From an uncultured Dehalococcoidia bacterium (lineage in GTDB: Bacteria > Chloroflexota > Dehalococcoidia > Lucifugimonadales > UBA3495): 64,000 bases of DNA. The position numbers and the translations under genes are program-made. Numbering within the stretch: the first letter of the stretch is position 1; each line of letters begins with the position of its first letter. The notes under the pieces are model-generated. The model ran no database searches and had not been told where the DNA came from. It worked only from the letters and a program-made list of their open reading frames with translations. This document shows, piece by piece, positions 8,442 through 17,786 of this stretch. The stretch covers positions 2,167,158-2,231,157 of the forward strand of contig OX638345.1 in NCBI GenBank assembly GCA_951813535.1, read 5' to 3'.

Positions 8442-9455
8442 ATGGCCGTAGAACCTGAAAACCAAGCTGACCTGGAATTGGAGCCGGTAACGGAGTCGGC
8501 GGATGTCGACGCGATGATCGAGGTCCGGGACCTGACTCACTACTACGGACCGATGCCGGCGGTGGAGAACGTCAACTTCACGGTGCGGCGGGGCGAGATC
8601 CTTGGATTCCTGGGTCCGAACGGGGCGGGAAAGACGACGACCATGCGGATCCTGACCGGGTTCATGCCTCCAACGAGGGGCACGGTAACGCTGGACGGAT
8701 ACGATGTTGTCGAGAAATCCCTTGAGGTGCGCAAGCGGGTCGGGTACCTTCCGGAGTCGGTGCCGCTGCATACCGAAATGACGGTGACCAGCTACCTGAA
8801 ATACATGGGCACGCTGCGTGGCATGGGTGGCCGGAGAATTCGCCATCGGATCGACGACGTGATCGACGTCTGCCGCCTGGAGGACTACAGCCGAACCATC
8901 ATCGGCAAGCTGTCCAAAGGTTTCCGGCAACGCGTGGGGATCGCACAGGCCATCCTGCACGAACCCGAGGTACTCGTTCTGGACGAGCCCACCATCGGGA
9001 TCGACCCCATCCAGGTGGTGGAAACGCGGAGCCTGATCCAGGATTTGGGCCAGGAGCAGACGGTCGTCCTGAGCAGCCACATCCTGCCCGAGGTCAGCAT
9101 GATCTGCGAGCGGGTTCTGATCATCCACGAAGGGCACATCGTGGCGGCCGACACGCCGAACAACCTGGCGCAGCATCTGCGTGGGGTGGCGCAACTGGAA
9201 GTTGAGATCGGCGGGCCGCCCGCAGAAGTGCTGCCCGTACTGCGGAGTGTGAATGGGGCAACCGAGGTGACCCACCACCCCAGGCCGGGCGTTAACGCAT
9301 ACCGCATCAAGTTCAGGGAAGGTCTGGACCTGCGGGATGAAATATCCCGAACCGTGGTGAGCAACGGCTGGAGCCTGCTCAGCATGCAGATGAGTAGTAT
9401 GAGCCTGGAGGAAATATTCCTGCGGGTGACGACAGCGGAAGACGACGTAGAGTAG
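8442..9455 (+). CDS. ABC transporter ATP-binding protein, GldA type
   Basis: A 337-residue ATPase. Walker A is GPNGAGKTT, the signature is LSKGFRQRV (K in place of the usual G), and Walker B is VLVLDEPTIGIDP. The long C-terminal extension after residue 250 is typical of the GldA/NosF/drug-export branch. It is the first gene of a four-gene operon with a GldF-like permease, a GldG-like protein and a DUF4340 protein. In other bacteria such clusters are linked to gliding motility or export, but they are widespread in non-gliders and the substrate is unknown. I chose the ATG at 8442 because upstream sequence is promoter-like and not conserved. Confidence 0.88.
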   Translation: MAVEPENQADLELEPVTESADVDAMIEVRDLTHYYGPMPAVENVNFTVRRGEILGFLGPNGAGKTTTMRILTGFMPPTRGTVTLDGYDVVEKSLEVRKRVGYLPESVPLHTEMTVTSYLKYMGTLRGMGGRRIRHRIDDVIDVCRLEDYSRTIIGKLSKGFRQRVGIAQAILHEPEVLVLDEPTIGIDPIQVVETRSLIQDLGQEQTVVLSSHILPEVSMICERVLIIHEGHIVAADTPNNLAQHLRGVAQLEVEIGGPPAEVLPVLRSVNGATEVTHHPRPGVNAYRIKFREGLDLRDEISRTVVSNGWSLLSMQMSSMSLEEIFLRVTTAEDDVE

Positions 9456-9470
9456 CCGGACCGGATAGAT

Positions 9471-10184
9471 ATGCGAACCATCCGCGCGGTGGCGTTCAAG
9501 GAAATCCAGATCTACTTCAGCAGCCCCGTGGCGTACATCGTGGCGCTCATTTTCATGGCGTTGAGCGGGTTTTTTTTCGTCCGTGATCTGGGGAACCCCT
9601 TTCCGGAAGCTTCTCTAAGCAATTTTTTCCAGGGCGCGACGTTCCTGCTGATCCCGCTAGCGCCGGCGCTGACGATGCGGCTTCTGGCGGAAGAACAAAA
9701 GCTGGGAACGATCGAACTGCTGCTGACGTCACCGGTGCGGGACTGGGAAGTGATCCTGGGCAAATATCTGGCGAGCTTCGTGTTCCTGCTGTTCCTGTTG
9801 GCGCTCACCTCGTATTATGTAATTCTGCTCGTGGCGTTCGCGACGCCGGACCCGGGGCCGATCTACTCGGGCTACATTGGGCTGATACTCTATGGTATGG
9901 CCGCGCTGGCGGTGGGGATACTGACCTCCACGCTGACCAGCAACCAGATAATCGCCGCGGTAGTGGGCACGGGTATCCTGGTGGTGCTGTACGCCACCTC
10001 CTTCATCGGTGACGTCGTCACCGGGGTGTGGGCCACGATATTCAACCAGCTGGGTTTCACCAGCCACTTCAACGACTTCGATCGTGGGATCATCGATTCA
10101 ACGCACATCGTGTACTTTGTGACGGTGATCGCGCTGTTCCTGTTCCTCTCGATACGGGCGCTGGAGTCGCGGCGCTGGAGGTAG
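9471..10184 (+). CDS. ABC transporter permease, GldF/ABC-2 type
   Basis: A 237-residue membrane protein with about six hydrophobic segments, beginning around residue 20 (VAYIVALIFMALSGFFF). EEQKLGTIELLLTSPV near residue 75 is the conserved cytoplasmic loop of GldF/ABC-2 permeases that contacts the ATPase. The gene starts 15 bases after the ATPase stop and is followed one base later by the GldG-like gene, so they form one transcription unit. It should form the membrane channel of the exporter. Confidence 0.87.
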   Translation: MRTIRAVAFKEIQIYFSSPVAYIVALIFMALSGFFFVRDLGNPFPEASLSNFFQGATFLLIPLAPALTMRLLAEEQKLGTIELLLTSPVRDWEVILGKYLASFVFLLFLLALTSYYVILLVAFATPDPGPIYSGYIGLILYGMAALAVGILTSTLTSNQIIAAVVGTGILVVLYATSFIGDVVTGVWATIFNQLGFTSHFNDFDRGIIDSTHIVYFVTVIALFLFLSIRALESRRWR

Positions 10185-10185
10185 C

Positions 10186-11979
10186 ATGAGCCAACAGCGC
10201 ACTGGCGACGGGCCCCGGGATTGGCGCCGGCGCAGAGGACGAGACCGCCAGGCAGATGCCGGTGCTGACGCCGGTCCTGACGATCAGCCCGCAGCGTTGG
10301 AGGAGCAGTCGAGGACGCTGTTTTCGTTCATAGAGCCGGCGTTCGATCTGGTCGCGATTTTCTATGCGCCGATCCTCATTGCCGGCGTGATCGGCCTGAT
10401 CGTTGGAGCGGTCCTGCTGGCATTCATCGGTTCCCTGAAGCTCTACGGCGGGATCGTCATCGGCATCGGAGCGGTGTTGGTGCTGCTGGTCGGGATTTCG
10501 TATTTCAGCCAGGTGCTGGCCGCATTTTTCAGCCGAACCGGTCGGTACGGGGTCAATACGGTGATCATGACCGCTGCCTTCTTCGGGCTGGTCGCGCTGG
10601 TCAACTACGTGGCATTCGAAAACCATGTCCGGTCCGATACCACGGCGACCAACCAGTTTTCGCTGGCGCATCGCACCCAGGACCTTTTGGATGCACTTGA
10701 CCGGCCGATCAACGTCATAGCCTATTACCCGGATGAAATACCCGACATTGATATGCTGACCCGGCGAGGAAAGGTCGAGACAACACTCAGCGAGTTCGGT
10801 CGACGCAGCGGAAATTTCACCTACCGCTTCATTGATCCACAGAAAGAGGCCGATCTGGCGCGGAGCCAGGGGGTGACATCGTACGAGACGTTGGCGGTGT
10901 CAGCGGTCGGAACGGATATCATCGATTTGGTCCAACCCAATGACGAGGTATACAGCCGGCTGGAACAAGATCTCTACACCGCACTGCTGGTGGCGACCGA
11001 AACCCAGCGGAAGAAGGTCTATTTCCTCAGCGGGCACGGTGAACGCGACATCAACCGCACGGCCGAAGACGGGTACCTGAAAATCCGCGAAGGGCTTGAG
11101 GTGGATAACTATGAAGTGGCAACTCTCCCCTGGGCTCCGGTCGACGAAGAAGTAGCAGTGCCCGACGACGCCGCGCTGGTGGTCATCGCCGGTCCCACCG
11201 GCGAACTGCCGACGGCTCATGTGGACGCGCTGAATTACTATATGGCCGGCCGATACTCCGACGGGGAACCGCGCCGGGAGGCAGCTCGGATGATTTTCCT
11301 GGCTGAGCCGGACACGCACGATTCCTTCCGGGCCTTCCTGGCGTTTTGGGGAGTGGTCGTGAGCGACAGCTACATACGAGACGTTGAGGGTTCCCAGCCC
11401 AACGCGCCCCGGACGTTGCGGGTGGGCATCTACAACCCGCAGGCGCCGCCGGAGATCGTGGCGCCCAGGGGTCGGCCGTTGAACGTAGCATTCATGCCAG
11501 GAACGGCCGCAATTGAACCGATAATCGAAGAAACCAACACCCGTCTGCCGCGCCCGATCGCGGCCACCACGGCGTCGGCGCGGTTAATCGATGACATTGA
11601 GCGCGTTGATCCGGTTGAAGACGACCCACAGCGCGTGTATTTCCCGGCAATGTACCTTGACATCATCGCCCCGGTAGGCGGGGCCGCGCCGACCACGAGG
11701 CCACCAGACAATCAGATAGCCAGCATGGTTGTGTTCGGCGATTCCGATTTCGTGTCGAACCGGAACGTAGATCGTGGTTCGAGCGCAGCGCTATTTTTGA
11801 ACTCGGCCAACTACCTGATGGGGGATTTTTCGTTGGTGTCGATACGAGACCGGGAGTTCGTCTACCGCGAGTGGAACCTGGACGAGAACGAGTTCAACTT
11901 CGTGCGGTTCTCGACCTGGCTGCTGCTGCCCGGTTTGATGGGCATCATGGCGATTGTGGTCTGGTGGGTTCGCCGCTAG
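10186..11979 (+). CDS. GldG family protein (ABC-associated, IFT52-like domain)
   Basis: A 597-residue protein with an Arg/Asp-rich N-terminal tail, three hydrophobic segments between residues about 55 and 145, a long extracytoplasmic region and one C-terminal membrane segment (LLLPGLMGIMAIVVWWV). The region from about 165 (DLLDALDRPINVIAYYPD) to 400, with VYFLSGHGERDI, is characteristic of GldG/ABC_transp_aux proteins, which partner with GldF. It sits between the permease and a DUF4340 gene as in many other genomes. It is probably a structural part of the exporter; no enzymatic motif is seen. Confidence 0.85.
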   Translation: MSQQRTGDGPRDWRRRRGRDRQADAGADAGPDDQPAALEEQSRTLFSFIEPAFDLVAIFYAPILIAGVIGLIVGAVLLAFIGSLKLYGGIVIGIGAVLVLLVGISYFSQVLAAFFSRTGRYGVNTVIMTAAFFGLVALVNYVAFENHVRSDTTATNQFSLAHRTQDLLDALDRPINVIAYYPDEIPDIDMLTRRGKVETTLSEFGRRSGNFTYRFIDPQKEADLARSQGVTSYETLAVSAVGTDIIDLVQPNDEVYSRLEQDLYTALLVATETQRKKVYFLSGHGERDINRTAEDGYLKIREGLEVDNYEVATLPWAPVDEEVAVPDDAALVVIAGPTGELPTAHVDALNYYMAGRYSDGEPRREAARMIFLAEPDTHDSFRAFLAFWGVVVSDSYIRDVEGSQPNAPRTLRVGIYNPQAPPEIVAPRGRPLNVAFMPGTAAIEPIIEETNTRLPRPIAATTASARLIDDIERVDPVEDDPQRVYFPAMYLDIIAPVGGAAPTTRPPDNQIASMVVFGDSDFVSNRNVDRGSSAALFLNSANYLMGDFSLVSIRDREFVYREWNLDENEFNFVRFSTWLLLPGLMGIMAIVVWWVRR

Positions 11980-11990
11980 CGCAAAGCGCA

Positions 11991-12016
11991 TAGTCTCCGG
12001 CGAAAGCCGGAATGAC
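11991..12016. repeat. Short palindromic hairpin repeat between gldG-like and DUF4340 genes
   Basis: TCCGGC (11996-12001), loop GAAA, GCCGGA (12006-12011), followed by ATGAC. The reverse strand reads GTCATTCCGGCTTTCGCCGG, the core of a short interspersed repeat common in environmental genomes. It forms a 6-bp stem with a GNRA tetraloop and lies inside the operon, so it could affect mRNA stability between the two genes. Confidence 0.55.
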
Positions 12017-12033
12017 GGGGCAATTATCAGACT

Positions 12034-13146
12034 ATGAACATCCGGTTGACCATCCTGCTGGTGTTCGTGCTGGCGCTTTTTGGAGCGCTGGCGCTTTGGT
12101 TCAAGCCCTGGGAGCAGGACGCGCCTCGCGAAGATGAGCCGTGGGCATGGCGCATCGATGACAGCGCCATCGTGCATCTTGAAGTGACGCACCGCGGGCA
12201 GGCGGGCGGGTCGATCGAGTGTTCAAAAGAGATCGTTCCAATCACGGGTGAAGAGCAAACCGTGGTCTATGACAAAGACCAGGGTCGGGGCAAATGGTTC
12301 ATCGTCGACGGCGATGAACGCGAGGAGGTGTACCAGGAACGGTGGGCCGGGACTCCCCTCCTGCTGAGCGGTCCCAAGGTCAACCGGGTGTTGGGCGAGA
12401 CGATCGAAAATCCAGCACAGTACGGCTTGGATCCGCCGGATAGCGTCATAGCAATTACCGAAGAAACCGGGTTGACCTATGAGTTCTGGTTGGGCAACCT
12501 CACGCCGGACGAAGGCTATAGCTACATGCGCCTGGTGGGCGACACCCAGCTACTCACGGTGCCGGAAGTGTGGGCGCGGGTGGTCAACTGCCTGGTGGCA
12601 AGCCCACCCGTCATCCCGCCTCCGCTGGAATTGGGGTATTTCTACGAGGAAGATTTTCGGGACATTCAGGAATTGGAAATTACCCGCAACGGCGTAACGG
12701 TGACCTACGCACCCCAACCCGGCGAACGGACCTGGTACGCCACTGTCGGTGACGAACGCCAGGCAATCAGGGAACCGGATTGGTGGCTGTCGCAGCTGCA
12801 ATGGTTTGGGCAGCCCAGCAAACCGGGAGGGCCCGAGGCCCCTGGCGGCTGGCACATTGACGAGCTGGGAGCGAGCGATCCGCAATACGGGCTCCAGCCT
12901 CCCGAAACCGTGATCCGGATCAAGACGCACGAAAAAATGCGCGAGTTCTATATCGGCAGCGGGCACATCGAGGTCGACCAGGACGAACGACCAATCCTGG
13001 ACGATGCCGGCAACACGCAAGTGCTGGTGCATTACGCGGGCTTGGCGGATGATCCGATCGTCTACGTGGTCAACCGCGTACGCGCCGAGCGTACGTTCTG
13101 CCTGGTGGAAAACCCGCCGACCGAAACACCGTACAATTGCCCATAG
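12034..13146 (+). CDS. DUF4340 domain protein
   Basis: A 370-residue protein with one N-terminal membrane anchor (residues 4-23, LTILLVFVLALFGALALWF) and an extracytoplasmic remainder. Two copies of a repeated unit can be seen: NPAQYGLDPPDSVIAI near 130 and DPQYGLQPPETVIRI near 285, each followed by a beta-rich stretch ending in YxFWLG or FYIGS. This repeat is the DUF4340 signature. DUF4340 genes normally follow gldF/gldG, as here. It is thought to be an accessory periplasmic or surface part of the ABC system; biochemical role unknown. Confidence 0.83.
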   Translation: MNIRLTILLVFVLALFGALALWFKPWEQDAPREDEPWAWRIDDSAIVHLEVTHRGQAGGSIECSKEIVPITGEEQTVVYDKDQGRGKWFIVDGDEREEVYQERWAGTPLLLSGPKVNRVLGETIENPAQYGLDPPDSVIAITEETGLTYEFWLGNLTPDEGYSYMRLVGDTQLLTVPEVWARVVNCLVASPPVIPPPLELGYFYEEDFRDIQELEITRNGVTVTYAPQPGERTWYATVGDERQAIREPDWWLSQLQWFGQPSKPGGPEAPGGWHIDELGASDPQYGLQPPETVIRIKTHEKMREFYIGSGHIEVDQDERPILDDAGNTQVLVHYAGLADDPIVYVVNRVRAERTFCLVENPPTETPYNCP

Positions 13147-13168
13147 CCGGGCCGCTGAGGAGGCTATT

Positions 13169-14404
13169 TTGAAAGCAGAGATCATCTCCGTCGGCACGGA
13201 ACTGCTGATGGGCGAGTTGACGGATACGAACGCCAGTTGGATCGCCGGTCGACTGCCGGCCTTGGGTATCCAACTCCAGTGGGTCAGCATAATCGGCGAC
13301 GACTTGCCGAAACTCACCGAGGCGTTCGTGCAGGGCTGGAAACGCTCCGACATCATTTTCACCACCGGAGGCCTGGGCCCCACTCAAGACGATTTGACTC
13401 GCGAGGCCGTTGCGGCAGCGCTGGACGAGACGCCGGTGGTGCAGGAGCCGGAACTGGAAAACCTGCGGCAGTGGTTCCGGAACCGCGGTCAGGACATGCC
13501 GGGCCACAACGTCAAGCAGGCGCATTTGATTCCGTCGGCGGAGTTCATTACGAACCGAAACGGGACGGCGCCGGGATGGTGGGCGCAGCGGGACGGAAAG
13601 CATATCGTGTGCATGCCCGGGCCCCCCGGTGAAAACCGCGCGATGTGGCAGGACGAGATTGATGCCAGGCTGAAGGATATCGTCGACACCGAGGTCACCA
13701 TCACGCGCAACATCAAGACGCTGGGATTAGGTGAGGCGTCGGTGGACGAGATAATGTCGGAGTATTTCGGGTTGGAGAACCCGTATCTTGGAATCTATTC
13801 CAAGGCTGACGGTATCCACCTTCGGATCATCGCGCGGGCCGAAGACGAGCCCACCGCCCGAGAGATGATTGCGCCGATTGAAAATGCCATCCACGACCGG
13901 TTGGCTCCTTACGTCTGGGGCTACGACGACGAGACTCCTGAGCTGTCCGTGGGCGCGGCATTGGTGGACCGTGGGATGACGCTGGCAACCATGGAATCGG
14001 TCAGCGGCGGCTTTCTGGCCAACACCATCACCGAGGCGCCAGACAGCAACCGGTGGTACCGGGGTGGCAACGTAGCGTACACAACCGGGGCGATGATCGC
14101 CGCCGGCGTGGACGCGGCAGTGATTGAACGGCACGGTGTGGTCAGCCAGGAAACGGCGAATGCGATGGCGCTGGTGGCCCGGGCGTCCACGGAGGCTGAC
14201 TTTGGCGTCGGCCTGAGCGGAGTGCTGGGTCCGCAGGAACTGGAGGGGCATCGGCCCGGGACCATCCACATCGCCATCGCGCACGGGGAGGACGTGCGAG
14301 AATTCCCGTTGCGCACGCCGCCGCGCCGGCTGGTGATCAAGCGCCGTTCCTGTAACACCGCGTTGACGGAGTTACGTAAACTGATTACAGAAGTTTCGCC
14401 GTAG
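13169..14404 (+). CDS. cinA: CinA family protein with altered deamidase site
   Basis: A 411-residue CinA. Residues 1-170 form the MoCF-like (COG1058) domain with FTTGGLGPTQDDLTRE at 64-79. Residues 255-411 are the PncC-like NMN amidohydrolase domain. The start is the TTG at 13169, with GAGGAGG five bases upstream. The nucleophile Ser277 is kept (MESVSGGF where the family usually has AESCTGG). The lysine that normally ends the YSNEAK segment 32 residues later is Met309 (YTTGAM). From my memory of PncC structures this Lys is catalytic, so NMN deamidation may be weak or absent. Confidence 0.87.
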   Translation: MKAEIISVGTELLMGELTDTNASWIAGRLPALGIQLQWVSIIGDDLPKLTEAFVQGWKRSDIIFTTGGLGPTQDDLTREAVAAALDETPVVQEPELENLRQWFRNRGQDMPGHNVKQAHLIPSAEFITNRNGTAPGWWAQRDGKHIVCMPGPPGENRAMWQDEIDARLKDIVDTEVTITRNIKTLGLGEASVDEIMSEYFGLENPYLGIYSKADGIHLRIIARAEDEPTAREMIAPIENAIHDRLAPYVWGYDDETPELSVGAALVDRGMTLATMESVSGGFLANTITEAPDSNRWYRGGNVAYTTGAMIAAGVDAAVIERHGVVSQETANAMALVARASTEADFGVGLSGVLGPQELEGHRPGTIHIAIAHGEDVREFPLRTPPRRLVIKRRSCNTALTELRKLITEVSP

Positions 14405-14423
14405 CCCACAAGGGAGAAACAAG

Positions 14424-14455
14424 TAGGGGCGAATGACCATTCGCCCCTAAACTTT
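14424..14455. terminator. Bidirectional rho-independent terminator
   Basis: An 11-bp perfect stem, TAGGGGCGAAT (14424-14434) with its complement at 14439-14449, four-base loop, then AACTTTT. It serves cinA and the convergent VWA gene. Confidence 0.85.
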
Positions 14456-14477
14456 TGCGCGCTGCCGAAACCGGAAC

Positions 14478-17400
14478 CTACATGGTCAGGGATCGGTAGA
14501 GCATGGGTAGCCGTTCCGGCAGGGCCCAGATGTCGTCAAGTACCTCATAGTTGAGGTCGCCGCACATGGTCTTCAGGTAGTCGTGACCGGCCTTGTCGAC
14601 GGTCAGGCAGAAGGGGACGATTTCTTTGCGCTTGGCTTCCAGCAGGGCCTGGTGGGTGTCGTGGACGGCGTACTCCTTTTCCACACCCTCGCGGCTATAG
14701 CCGCGATCCTGGGGACGACCGTCGCTGATCAGGAACATGATCTTGGTGACCGCGTCCTGGTTTTCCAGCTTGGTGACCGCGTGCCGGATAGCCGAACCCA
14801 TGCGGGTGGCGTGCAGCGGAGTCACTTTGTCGATGCGCCGCTTGATCTTGTCGTTGAACTGCTCGTCGATGTCCTTGATCACGTAGAACTCCACGTTTTC
14901 GCGGCCATAGCCGGAGAAGCCGTAGATTCCGTACGTGTCACCGATGGACTCCAGGGCGTTGATGAGAAGCGCGCAGCTTTCCCGCTCAAGGTCGATGATG
15001 CGCTTGTAGTGACGCCGCACCAGGCCCTCGCGGCGGCGGCGGAGCCAGACCATGTATTCCACCGGGTCGTCCGGGGCGTCCCGGTCGTCGACGGAGTGGC
15101 GGCCCTCATCGATGGCCTCGGCGGTAGACGCCGACATATCCAGCAGGAAGACCACGGCAACGTCGCGTTCGACGCGGTTGCGGCGCCAGTAGATCTTCTC
15201 GTCCGGCGGCACGTTCATGCGGAGGTCGGCCCAGGCTTCAAGGGCCGAGTTCAGGTCGATGTCCTCTCCATCGATCAAACGGTAGGTCTTACGCCAGGTT
15301 TCCGGCATGATCAACTCGAACTGGCGCTTGATGTGTGCCAGCAGCGAGGCGTAATTGCGAAGGGAGTCGTTGTAGAAATTCGGGTCGCCTTCGTCGAGGA
15401 TCTTCTCCTTGACGATGCACCACCGCGGCTTGTAGTCGTTGGCCCGGAAGTCCCACTCGTCGTAGACGAAGGTCTTGGGTTCCAACGCTTCCAGCTCACC
15501 GCCGGCGTCGTCATCGTGCAGGATCGGACCGTAGCCTCGCCCGGGGTCGTTGGACGGCGGGGGCACCCCGGCTTCCTTCATGATGTTCTGGGCGAACATG
15601 GCCATACTCTGGTCGACGTCGCCTTCCTGGGCGTCGAGTTCGAGCTCGGCGCTGTCCTGAAGCAGTTGCTCGAGCTCCTCCTGGGTCATGGGTTCGGCGT
15701 CTCCCATCTCGCTCTGGTCCATCTGAAGCTTGGTGAGCAACTGGACCATCTCGGGCTTGAAGTCACCCCGGTACTCTACGGGCTCGGGGGATTCGTATGG
15801 GTCGCCCTCACCCTCTTCGCCCTGCTGCTCGCTCATCTGCGCCTGCAGCTTATCGAGCAGAGCCTGGTACTCTTCCTCGGAGAATTCCCCGGGATCGTCC
15901 AGATCCTCCGGCTGGAACTCGTCTTCCGGTTCCTGCTGATTCTGGAGGCGGGAGATGATCTCGTAAGCCCGCAACGCTGCTTCACCGGTGTCCTCGATGG
16001 ACGCGCGGACGGTCCGCAGGCGGTGCATAATGCGAGCGAGCATGTACGCTTCTTCGCGATAGTCCTGTGGTACCGGCAGGCCCTCGAAGCGGTCCAGGCT
16101 CATATGAACCAGCAACTCGATCAGGGCTTCTTGCAGCGGCAATTCCTCGATACGGGGACGCTGGATGAGGGCATCGCCTTGCACATCCAGCGCCGGCCGT
16201 CGAATGCCGGGATACTCGGTCTTGATACGATAGTCCAACCGGCAGTCTTCGAGCACGCTGAACAGGTCGAAGGCCATGCGGCGGTCTTCAAATAAAGCCA
16301 GGAAGCGCCCGATGTCGGTATAGACGCGCATGGTGCCGCCCGGGCCCTCGCCAACTTCTATGGAGGGAGCGGCGTCCGGATCCAGCAATTGGAAATGCTC
16401 GGCGGTCGCGGTGCGGATGGCTTCGATGCGTGCCTGGATCGCCTCTTCCATCCGGAACCGGCGATCGTCGAACACGTTGGCGGGACGGACGAAGTCGAAC
16501 TGGAAGCTGCCGAATTCCAGGTGCGAAACCTGGTGAGTGGCAACAACTTTGAACCATGCAAAGTTCTGTGCCTTGTCGTTGTAATTGTCGATCACAGGCG
16601 GCAGGTAAACCTTGGTTCCGTCGGTGGAAGCGGTGTCCTGATCCACCCATCCGATCTGTCGACGGACCAGTTCCGCTGTACTCAGCACCTCAATGTTTTC
16701 ACCGGACAGCGCGCGGGTGTAGAGGCGCATGATCCCCTTGACCCGTTCCAAGTCCAGACTGGAGGAAAGGGTTTCCAGCATGGATTCTGAGGTATTGGAT
16801 TCAATTTTGAAGAAGGCAATGCCGCTCTCGGGATTCTCGTTGAGTAGCTCAACTCCGTGCTGGTACCACTGGTCAAGCTGCTGCAGCGTAATCCGGTTCA
16901 GCACCGGGTCGAGGCTCTTCAGGAACGGCGGGACCGCGTCGGGGGTGCTTGCCAGCAGGCCTTCGCAGAGGTCCAGGATGTGCCCTTGGGATCCCGCGGA
17001 CACGTGCGACAGAGCCTGGGCGCCGTCATAGAGGAACCGGGAAGTGTCGCGGAGGCCCATCTTGGCGAGCTTCTCGCCGAGACGAAGGAACCTGCCGGTC
17101 TGACCTTCTTCCACGTGTTGTAGCGCCCGGGGAGCCATTTCCAGGCATGCCTTGACCTCCCGCCAACTACTGTCAGTCAGGGCGCGGGACATTGACAGGA
17201 AAGCCTCACGTTCGCGTCCCATCGCCGGCAGAACATCGCGACCGAGGACGAGGCATTCGGCCGCAACGTCGTAGGACTTGTAGGACAACGCCTCGATCAG
17301 CGACGCGAACACCTCGACGTCCCAGAAGGGCAGGTTGCGCACCAGGTCGGGGCTAACCTCGAAGAACCGGGCCGCCAGCGTGCTGGACTTCCAGGTGCCT

Positions 17401-17786
17401 TTGTAAAGGGAGCGGCCCAGGCCGGCCCAGCGCGGAATGTACTGAGGCCGGAGGTTGGTCACGATGGAAGGACTGGCTTTGAAGAAGGCGACTGCCAGCG
17501 TCGGCGAGTCCTGGGACAGGTAAGTCCCGCATCGAGCCCACTGCATGAACGAGGCAAAGGCAAGGGATCGGGCCACTTCCGGGCTCACGCGGTAGTATTC
17601 CACCGCGGATTCCCAGGAGCGGACCGTCTGGGTGCCGATGGCAACGCCCTCGCGGGCCCACAAAGCCGTTTCTTCTTCGCTGAAGGACTCGGCCATGGCG
17701 TCGGCGACGGCCTGATAAGCTTCGGCAACTGCGGGTGGCAGTTTGGCCAATTCGTCCAGCAGGTTGCCTGTAGCGGAATTAGTCAA
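14478..17786 (-). CDS. NorD-like von Willebrand factor A protein with N-terminal repeats
   Basis: A 1102-residue protein. The N-terminal ~330 residues contain imperfect helical repeats with a recurring pattern (AVAFFKASPSIVTNL, AARFFEVSPDLVRNL, SRFLYDGAQAL), similar to those of CbbO/NorD proteins. A very acidic stretch lies at 620-740. The C-terminal VWA domain has an intact MIDAS: DMSAS at 883-887, a Thr in HATRMGS and SDGRPQD. NorD/CbbO proteins work with NorQ/CbbQ AAA+ proteins to install or remodel metal enzymes. The TTG start at 17786 has AAAGGAGG nine bases upstream and overlaps the Nudix stop by eight bases. No nitric oxide reductase or RuBisCO gene is nearby, so the client is unknown. 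Confidence 0.87.
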   Translation of the reverse strand: MTNSATGNLLDELAKLPPAVAEAYQAVADAMAESFSEEETALWAREGVAIGTQTVRSWESAVEYYRVSPEVARSLAFASFMQWARCGTYLSQDSPTLAVAFFKASPSIVTNLRPQYIPRWAGLGRSLYKGTWKSSTLAARFFEVSPDLVRNLPFWDVEVFASLIEALSYKSYDVAAECLVLGRDVLPAMGREREAFLSMSRALTDSSWREVKACLEMAPRALQHVEEGQTGRFLRLGEKLAKMGLRDTSRFLYDGAQALSHVSAGSQGHILDLCEGLLASTPDAVPPFLKSLDPVLNRITLQQLDQWYQHGVELLNENPESGIAFFKIESNTSESMLETLSSSLDLERVKGIMRLYTRALSGENIEVLSTAELVRRQIGWVDQDTASTDGTKVYLPPVIDNYNDKAQNFAWFKVVATHQVSHLEFGSFQFDFVRPANVFDDRRFRMEEAIQARIEAIRTATAEHFQLLDPDAAPSIEVGEGPGGTMRVYTDIGRFLALFEDRRMAFDLFSVLEDCRLDYRIKTEYPGIRRPALDVQGDALIQRPRIEELPLQEALIELLVHMSLDRFEGLPVPQDYREEAYMLARIMHRLRTVRASIEDTGEAALRAYEIISRLQNQQEPEDEFQPEDLDDPGEFSEEEYQALLDKLQAQMSEQQGEEGEGDPYESPEPVEYRGDFKPEMVQLLTKLQMDQSEMGDAEPMTQEELEQLLQDSAELELDAQEGDVDQSMAMFAQNIMKEAGVPPPSNDPGRGYGPILHDDDAGGELEALEPKTFVYDEWDFRANDYKPRWCIVKEKILDEGDPNFYNDSLRNYASLLAHIKRQFELIMPETWRKTYRLIDGEDIDLNSALEAWADLRMNVPPDEKIYWRRNRVERDVAVVFLLDMSASTAEAIDEGRHSVDDRDAPDDPVEYMVWLRRRREGLVRRHYKRIIDLERESCALLINALESIGDTYGIYGFSGYGRENVEFYVIKDIDEQFNDKIKRRIDKVTPLHATRMGSAIRHAVTKLENQDAVTKIMFLISDGRPQDRGYSREGVEKEYAVHDTHQALLEAKRKEIVPFCLTVDKAGHDYLKTMCGDLNYEVLDDIWALPERLPMLYRSLTM

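Noticed and set aside
14583-16295. A 570-codon open frame on the plus strand
   Set aside because: It is antisense to the VWA gene, which has an intact MIDAS and family features; the plus frame has no domain and reflects high GC codon bias.
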